Below, piece after piece: positions 59,068 to 64,000 of a DNA stretch of 64,000 bases. Both the position numbers and the translations under genes were made by a program. Position 1 is the stretch's first letter. Each line of letters opens with the position of its first letter. Source of the DNA: Siphonodentalium dalli (taxonomy: Eukaryota; Mollusca; Scaphopoda; Gadilida; Siphonodentaliidae); the NCBI GenBank assembly GCA_032622095.1, contig CP136064.1, positions 142,555,954-142,619,953 on the forward strand, in the 5' to 3' direction. The notes beneath the pieces were generated by a model. The model saw only the letters and a program-made list of their open reading frames with translations, was not told the DNA's origin and did no database searches.

Positions 59068-59703
59068 TTACGCTTCTCGTACGACATCGTCCAACGCTGA
59101 AGAGTGTGAACCGCAGCTGTTGTTGGTGCTGGTGAAGCTGGAGGACACCGGGATGTGATGGTACTCCGGTGTCCGAGGTGGTAAGCTATCCAGTTCCACG
59201 TCGAAGCTGGCGGCAGGAACAGCAGGGGTCGTGTCCTGCTCCCTTTCTCCGCAAGCCTCTACGACGACAGCAGGGACCTCCGGCAGATCCACAGAGTCCC
59301 TGCTAGCTGGTACAATGTCGTCAGTCTCCATGCAGGTCGGGTCGTCTGGGCGTCTCTCAGACAACTCCGGCCTGCCGGCTATGACTCTAGACGGCTGAAC
59401 CACACGGGGAGGGACGACTGGCCGATCAACAGTCGCCCCCATCTTCTTCTTCCATTTCGCATGTCTGGCAGCGTCTCTTCTTTTCTGTGATGGTGTCTTC
59501 CTCTTGGAAGGCCCCTTCTTCATATTACAGCGGGTCTTGGCGTTCCTGTCCGTGGCAGAAGACCTCTGGATGCCAGCATCTTCTGTCCGGGATTCTACGC
59601 AGAGAACCAGAGAGCCCCTGTCAGCTTGGAGAGACCAACTAACAGCGTCCATTAACCGACTTCTCTGCATAGCAGCCAACGCGGCGTCAGGGATTAGCTC
59701 CAT
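59068..59703 (-). CDS. Retroelement ORF1-like protein, copy 2, 211 aa (open)
   Basis: I do not recognise the family with certainty. The open frame starts MELIPDAALAAMQ, has a conserved AVSWSLQADRGSLVLCVESR block (residues 20-39), then a strongly basic stretch (about 62-87, KRKTPSQKRRDAARHAKWKK) and an acidic, Ser/Pro-rich C-terminal half with no zinc knuckle. Basic patches of this kind suit a nucleic-acid-binding ORF1/gag-like protein of a non-LTR element, an inference helped by the nearby reverse transcriptase. Diverged copies lie directly upstream and downstream in the same direction. The region is GC-richer than the satellites. Its stop codon lies about 33 bases from the start of the copy 1 leader. 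A host tandem gene family is the alternative. Confidence 0.4.
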   Translation of the reverse strand: MELIPDAALAAMQRSRLMDAVSWSLQADRGSLVLCVESRTEDAGIQRSSATDRNAKTRCNMKKGPSKRKTPSQKRRDAARHAKWKKKMGATVDRPVVPPRVVQPSRVIAGRPELSERRPDDPTCMETDDIVPASRDSVDLPEVPAVVVEACGEREQDTTPAVPAASFDVELDSLPPRTPEYHHIPVSSSFTSTNNSCGSHSSALDDVVREA

Positions 59704-60008
59704 AATCCGACCTGAGCTTAATCCAAAACCATCTCAGTCTGGCTTCAACACGAGGGCAGCTACAACCGAAGTCGCGACCGCACAACTCACTCGTGTTAAC
59801 GCTCTAACAGAGAGGAACTAATTAAGCCAAATAAAATCTGACTTGTTCGCTCCACCCTCTGCTAGAGTTTTTAACTAAGTGAAGTGAGTGGTTTTGGGTG
59901 GCTGGCCCAGGGATTATCGAAAGGGCTGTCATGGCCTCATGTTTTTGCCTTTATTATAGAGAAAAAAAAGCAAAAAAAGATACAATCAAATCTAGTAACA
60001 AATTTAGA

Positions 60009-60753
60009 TTATTTTTTCTTTTTCTTCTTTTGTTTTGGCGGCTTTTCTTCTGGGGATGGAGTAGTTGTTGATTTGCTGCTAGCGTCGGCTCCCTGAAGCG
60101 CTCTGGTAGTCTTTTCTTTAATTTAGGCGAATTGTTTTTGTAACTCTGCCATTTGCAGCAGCAGGGCTCTTTCTTTAGCTTTTTCTTCCTCAGAAGTCAG
60201 AGTGGATATGGCGCTGTTGTTGTTGGTACTGCTGGTCTCGTTGGTCTTGGTTGAGGTAGAAGACTCCGGGCAGATGAACTCCGGAGTCTGCGGGTTGAAC
60301 GATGATTCAATTTCCATCCCGGCATCAGCAGCAGCTGGCTGGATCTCGTCAGTCAGCACTCCAGTGGGGAGGGGTGGTTTGGGCGTCTCTCAGACCTCTC
60401 CCGAGCTGGGCTACCGGTAGCATCTTCGGTGGTGCGCAGGCGACCAACAGTCTTCGCGGTCGAGTGGGAGGGGGCACCCGGCCGATCAACGGCTATCGTC
60501 TTCTATCTCCACTCAGCCCTCCGAACTGCGTCCCTGCGTCGACGAGAAGGGGTCTTCTTCTTCCTCGTCCCTGCTCCGGTGGATACATTCCTGCCGACGG
60601 TCTAGAGCTCCTGGTGGTGTCCAGCTGCTGAAGTCCTGTACTCCACGGATAGAGTTACGAAACCCCCCTTAGCCTGGTGAAGATTCCAGCTAAGGGTATC
60701 CACTACGCATAGTCTACGAAGGCCGCTAACAAAGAGCAGGGGATTAATTCCAT
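60009..60753 (-). pseudogene. ORF1-like copy 3, broken
   Basis: The homologous start IMELIP is at 60753. Similarity to copy 2 continues through VDTLSWNL, a basic KKKTPSRRRRDAVRRAEW stretch and SERRPNHPSP, but a frameshift lies soon after the start, stops fall at 60602 and after EW, and a further shift leads into the LTDEIQPAAADAG frame. That frame has a likely coiled coil (SEEEKAKERALLLQMAELQK), a stop at 60123-60125, and continues as IKEKTTRALQG to a lysine-rich end at 60009. It therefore shows a C-terminal coiled-coil and lysine tail that copy 2 lacks. Confidence 0.6.
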
Positions 60754-60966
60754 AATCCCCTACCAAGTCAGTAAACAACTCACAGCACACCTGTCGCTCG
60801 GGCGGTTGTCCCCAAAGGGAAGACCACACGACTCACAAGCGACAGACCGATCAATTGGAACAGCGACAGGACATATTATAAATAACACATCCTGCCCGCT
60901 CAACAAATAACTAAGTAGCAGAGTTTGGAGTTTGGGTTTGGGAAGATCCCCCCGGGAAGATTTGAA

Positions 60967-60981
60967 AGGGCTGTTAGCCCT
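60967..60981 (-). other. 5' hairpin of copy 3
   Basis: AGGGCT and AGCCCT enclose GTT, next to CTCCTACAACCCA. Confidence 0.45.
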
Positions 60982-61005
60982 CTCCTACAACCCACGGTTG
61001 AGTGA

Positions 61006-62272
61006 TATAGTGCCGCTGAAGAGCGTTTGTTGAGTTTGGTTGTGAGTGTTTTCTAGTCATTTGATGCTTGCTTGTGGAGTATGGGTTACATGCCACCCTG
61101 GCAGGAAGCAAAGCCACCCCCCCGTTCCAAAAGCGGACCAGCGAGAAGACTTACCTTGATTGTAATACGAGTTCTGTTTGTTTAACTTAGTTGATATCTT
61201 TTTATTTAGTGGTTTGTTGTAAACTAGTGTCCAAGTTGGTGCATGCTTGAACTCCGTTGCCTTAGTCTGTTATATTTAGGGCTTATACTACGGGCTCAAC
61301 TCTAGGGAGGGTGTGCAATGCCGGCCGGTTGACTTAAGGTCGGTCGGGGCTCCCCAACTCTCGGTGGTGCAATGCCCGCCATACACTCCTGTGTGAGTCT
61401 CAGAGCCCGTTGACCTGGTTGTGTTGTTGCACAGATGGGGACGCAGCTGAGGCCAGACCGTTGGTGATATGTCTCTGAGGATTGGGTACCGACTGTTGTT
61501 GCTAGTAGTGTGTTTTCGTGTATGTACGGGTGTGGTTGAGAACATGTGTTTAAGTTTGTATATGTGGAATTAAGTCAGTTGGGAGATTGTATAGATAGCT
61601 TATACTGCGACCACACAGGCAAACAACTAACAACGCGTAAAGGCAGGCTCGGAATATTCTTGTGCCAGCCTGTACACATTGTATTTGGTGTGCGGGGTAA
61701 TACTATAAGTTTTATATTAAAGAGTTAGCAGGTTAGTCATTTTGAAAGAGATAATTACTCAATGGCTTATAATACGGCCACCAAAAGGGTATCTATGCCG
61801 CCCGAGGACATCCATCAGCGCCCAAGGAGCCATCTAGGGCGGAGCCCGCTACCCTACGTTTTAATATTATGTTAGTCTTGTTAGACGGTCGATATTGCGG
61901 TTGTTGCATACATGGGTTAGTACATACCCAATAGGTTGTTTAAGCTGAGTATTACCAGTGGGTTTTATTTAGGGCTTGCTTTACTGCAGAGAGGGCGTGG
62001 CCAATTCACTGTGATATCCTGTCGATGAGCAGTACGTCTCATCGAGCCCTGTTGAAACATAATTCATAATTACATGTCTTCCTGGTGGGGCTGACTCGAT
62101 AATGTGATGTCTACTTGTATTACTTGTATACTTACTATCCTTTTGATTGAACTGTGTTAGTAACTTGATCGACCTAGCGTTTTATGAGTTTTGTGAGATA
62201 AGTCTATTTGTTTATGTTGATTGGGAAGTGTTCGTTGAATTGGGGGGAGTGATGGCCTGACCAATGAGGGGT
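61006..62272 (-). other. Non-coding stretch, probably 3' untranslated part of the reverse-transcriptase element
   Basis: It lies directly downstream of the RT stop codon on the minus strand and holds no supported frame. The related phrases TAGGGCTTATACTACGGGC (61275) and TAGGGCTTGCTTTACTGCAG (61971) suggest an internal duplication. Where the element ends is not visible; the next recognisable sequence is the leader of ORF1-like copy 3 at about 61005. Confidence 0.4.
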
Positions 62273-64000
62273 TTATTCCGGTGAACCAGAACCAACTTCG
62301 CCTCGCCGGCCAGCTGCTTTTGTTTTGTCTTTGGTGAGTAATGTTTTCCTAAGTTCTAGTTCGTCGACTAAAGTACTGCCTTGTAGTCTTATGAGACTGT
62401 TTGCGGCTAGTACTTGTAATCTGACGCGGATAGTTGATATATCGGCTGTATCATGTAACGTTCTGATGGGGGTACGTATGTTTTCCTGAAGGGCCATTCT
62501 TAATGTTTTATTTTGTATAATTTGGAGTTTGTTGAGTGTGGATTTAGGAAGATCGGCTATTATTATGGCCCCATATTCCATAATTGGTCGTATAAATTGC
62601 TTATAAAGTTTAATCAGGGTTTCTGGATTGAGTCCCCATGAGGTGCCCCCGAGCATCCTTAATAGCCCAATTCTATGGGAGGCCCTGGTCGAAATGTTTT
62701 TAATATGGGGGTGAAAAGATAATCTGTTGTCGAGGGTTATGCCTAATAGAGTTGCTTCCTGGGTTTGTTCGAAAGTTTCCCCAAAGATGGATAAATTTAG
62801 TTTGCTTTTAGTATGTTTTCTACTAAATACAATTAACTGAGTTTTTTTGGCGTTGAGTTTGATGCGCCATTTGGAACACCATATTTTCAGGTCATTAAGT
62901 TGTTTTTGTAATCTTAATTCCAACATTTTGGGGTTCCCCCCGGTGGTCCAAAGGCCCAGATCGTCGGCAAATTGTGATATTTGTATGTTATGAAGTGGAT
63001 TGTGGGGGATGTCATTGACGTATATTAGGAAAAGTAGCGGGCTTAGGACCGACCCTTGAGGAGGACCTGCTTTGAGGTCAACATTGTCTGAGATTTCGTC
63101 ACCCACCCTAACTTTGATAGATCTGTGCATGAGAAATGATGATATGAGTCGTAACATTTTGGTGGGTATGTCGTTGTTTTTAGTTTGTAGCGAAGACCAT
63201 GGTGCCACACGGAGTCAAAGGCCTTTTCTACATCCAAGAAAATGGCGGCCCCCTCCCAATCACGACCCAATGCTGTGCGCATATCTTAAACTATTCTGCA
63301 GATGTGTTCGGTCCCATCTTTGCCTTTACGATATGCACGTTGAAATTTATTTTAAAAGTTTTTGTTCTCTAAGTAGGATAATAATCTAGTGCTGATGATT
63401 CTTTCAAAAAGTTTACCCATACACTGAAGTAGGCTGATTGGTCTAAAGTTGGTAGCTATTTTGTGGTCTTTGCCCGGTTTTGGAATCATCACCCAAATAG
63501 CGGATTTCCAGGATTTAGGGAAGTATCCGTGCTGTAGACATTTGTTATATATTAGTTCTAATCTATCGAACAGTGATTTGGGGCCTCGTTTGATTATGCC
63601 AAAGGTTAATTCGTCGTCCCCTGGGGCTTTGTTTGGTTTCGCACGCTTGAATTTCTAGGGAGGAGATGGGAGTTGCCAGTATATACTTGTCATCTGCCTC
63701 TGGTGTGGGGTATTTTAAGGAACCGTAAGTTTGTTTATATTGTCTTACATGTTCAATTACTTTTTTCCTGAATTTCCCATCAAATTGGTCCCCCTGGTGG
63801 GTTTTGTGGATGTTTTGTAATGACGTCGCAAAAATTTTGGCTTTGTCTTTGTTGTTTGTGAATGATTCGTCGGCCTCGTTTTTGAGCGGTTTGTCATTGT
63901 TATTGGAGGTGGCTTGGCTAGTTAGAATTTTGAATGTTTTCCAGAATTTCCCATCTAGTTGTCTTTCCCCAAGTTCGGTGGTAACCCTTTCCCAAGATTC
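62273..64000 (-). pseudogene. Non-LTR retrotransposon reverse transcriptase (Jockey/CR1/I-like), decayed, 5' part beyond the window
   Basis: Read from the right edge, the minus strand gives the linker before RT (WKTFKIL, KAKIFATSLQNIHKTH), then KPNKAPGDDE, NFRPISLLQCMGKLFERIIS, FQRAYRKGKDG, the palm A motif AIFLDVEKAFDSVWH, GPPQGSVLSPLLFLIYVNDI, and the catalytic FADD at 62960-62971. A thumb-like C-terminal part ends at 62273. This order is typical of the polyprotein of Jockey/CR1/I-type LINEs, which copies its own RNA at the nicked target. Defects: a frameshift near 63645, in-frame stops at 63352-63354 and 63286-63288, and a one-base loss in the T-run at 63177-63181 (A-run on the coding strand). 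No endonuclease domain is inside the window. Confidence 0.88.

Noticed and set aside
59504-59821. Plus-strand frames opposite the ORF1-like copies (58623-58907, 59504-59821)
   Set aside because: They mirror the minus-strand frame and its leader; the minus-strand protein has the basic patch and is shared by all three copies, so the plus frames are shadows.
61130-61200. Possible spliced-leader or snRNA-like sequence on the minus strand (CAATCAAG followed by GTAAGTC)
   Set aside because: A splice-donor-like word is present, but there is no clear Sm site, no consistent three-stem fold and no tandem copies. Chance occurrence is likely.
61762-61860. 5S rRNA-like phrase (ATACGGCCACCAAAAGGG)
   Set aside because: The similarity is limited to a few bases; internal promoter boxes of 5S genes are not seen.

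Overview
The window looks like nuclear DNA of an animal, most likely a mollusc or related lophotrochozoan. This rests on AT-rich, intron-style non-coding sequence, dense repeats containing phrases such as GGGAGATAACTC that I associate with mollusc repeats, a Crypton-type tyrosine recombinase, and a non-LTR retrotransposon. The species cannot be named from the sequence. No host single-copy gene was found. About 52 of the 64 kb is tandemly organised satellite-like DNA and the remaining 11 kb is mobile-element sequence.

Layout. Positions 1-14757 are a higher-order repeat (array A, canonical period 2016 bp, built partly from a 294-bp subunit). Positions 14760-16237 hold palindrome-bounded units and one diverged copy of the A unit. 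Positions 16238-18948 are a single type B unit without a transposon insertion. Positions 18949-28815 are types D and E, with internal subrepeats of about 318 and 650 bp. Position 28816 onward holds one type C unit, then 3.4-kb type B units to about 46190, then 1.39-1.45-kb type C units to 51895, a cluster of three palindromes, and 215-bp palindrome-bounded units to 52700.

The arrays share ends. Units begin with AACTAGA, a short hairpin and GATACTTCCA, and finish with an (AAT)n tract and a 30-bp palindrome built on TATACTTCCAT. The palindrome and hairpin sequences change between units, but both arms change together. This suggests modular non-autonomous mobile elements, possibly Helitron-like (Helentron/HINE type), whose cores are satellites. 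No Rep/helicase gene is visible, so any movement would be in trans. Two kinds of TTAA-flanked short DNA transposons sit inside the B units, and their empty sites can be read directly in sister units.

From 53012 to 57430 an intact 655-residue Crypton-like tyrosine recombinase lies on the minus strand. It sits in a 3.95-kb segment that interrupts a 50-bp minisatellite exactly in phase, with a 169-bp fold-back at one end and 14-bp inverted repeats near the ends. From 58618 to 61005 there are three head-to-tail minus-strand copies of a retroelement ORF1-like sequence (one open, two broken). From 62273 to the right edge lies a decayed minus-strand non-LTR reverse transcriptase.
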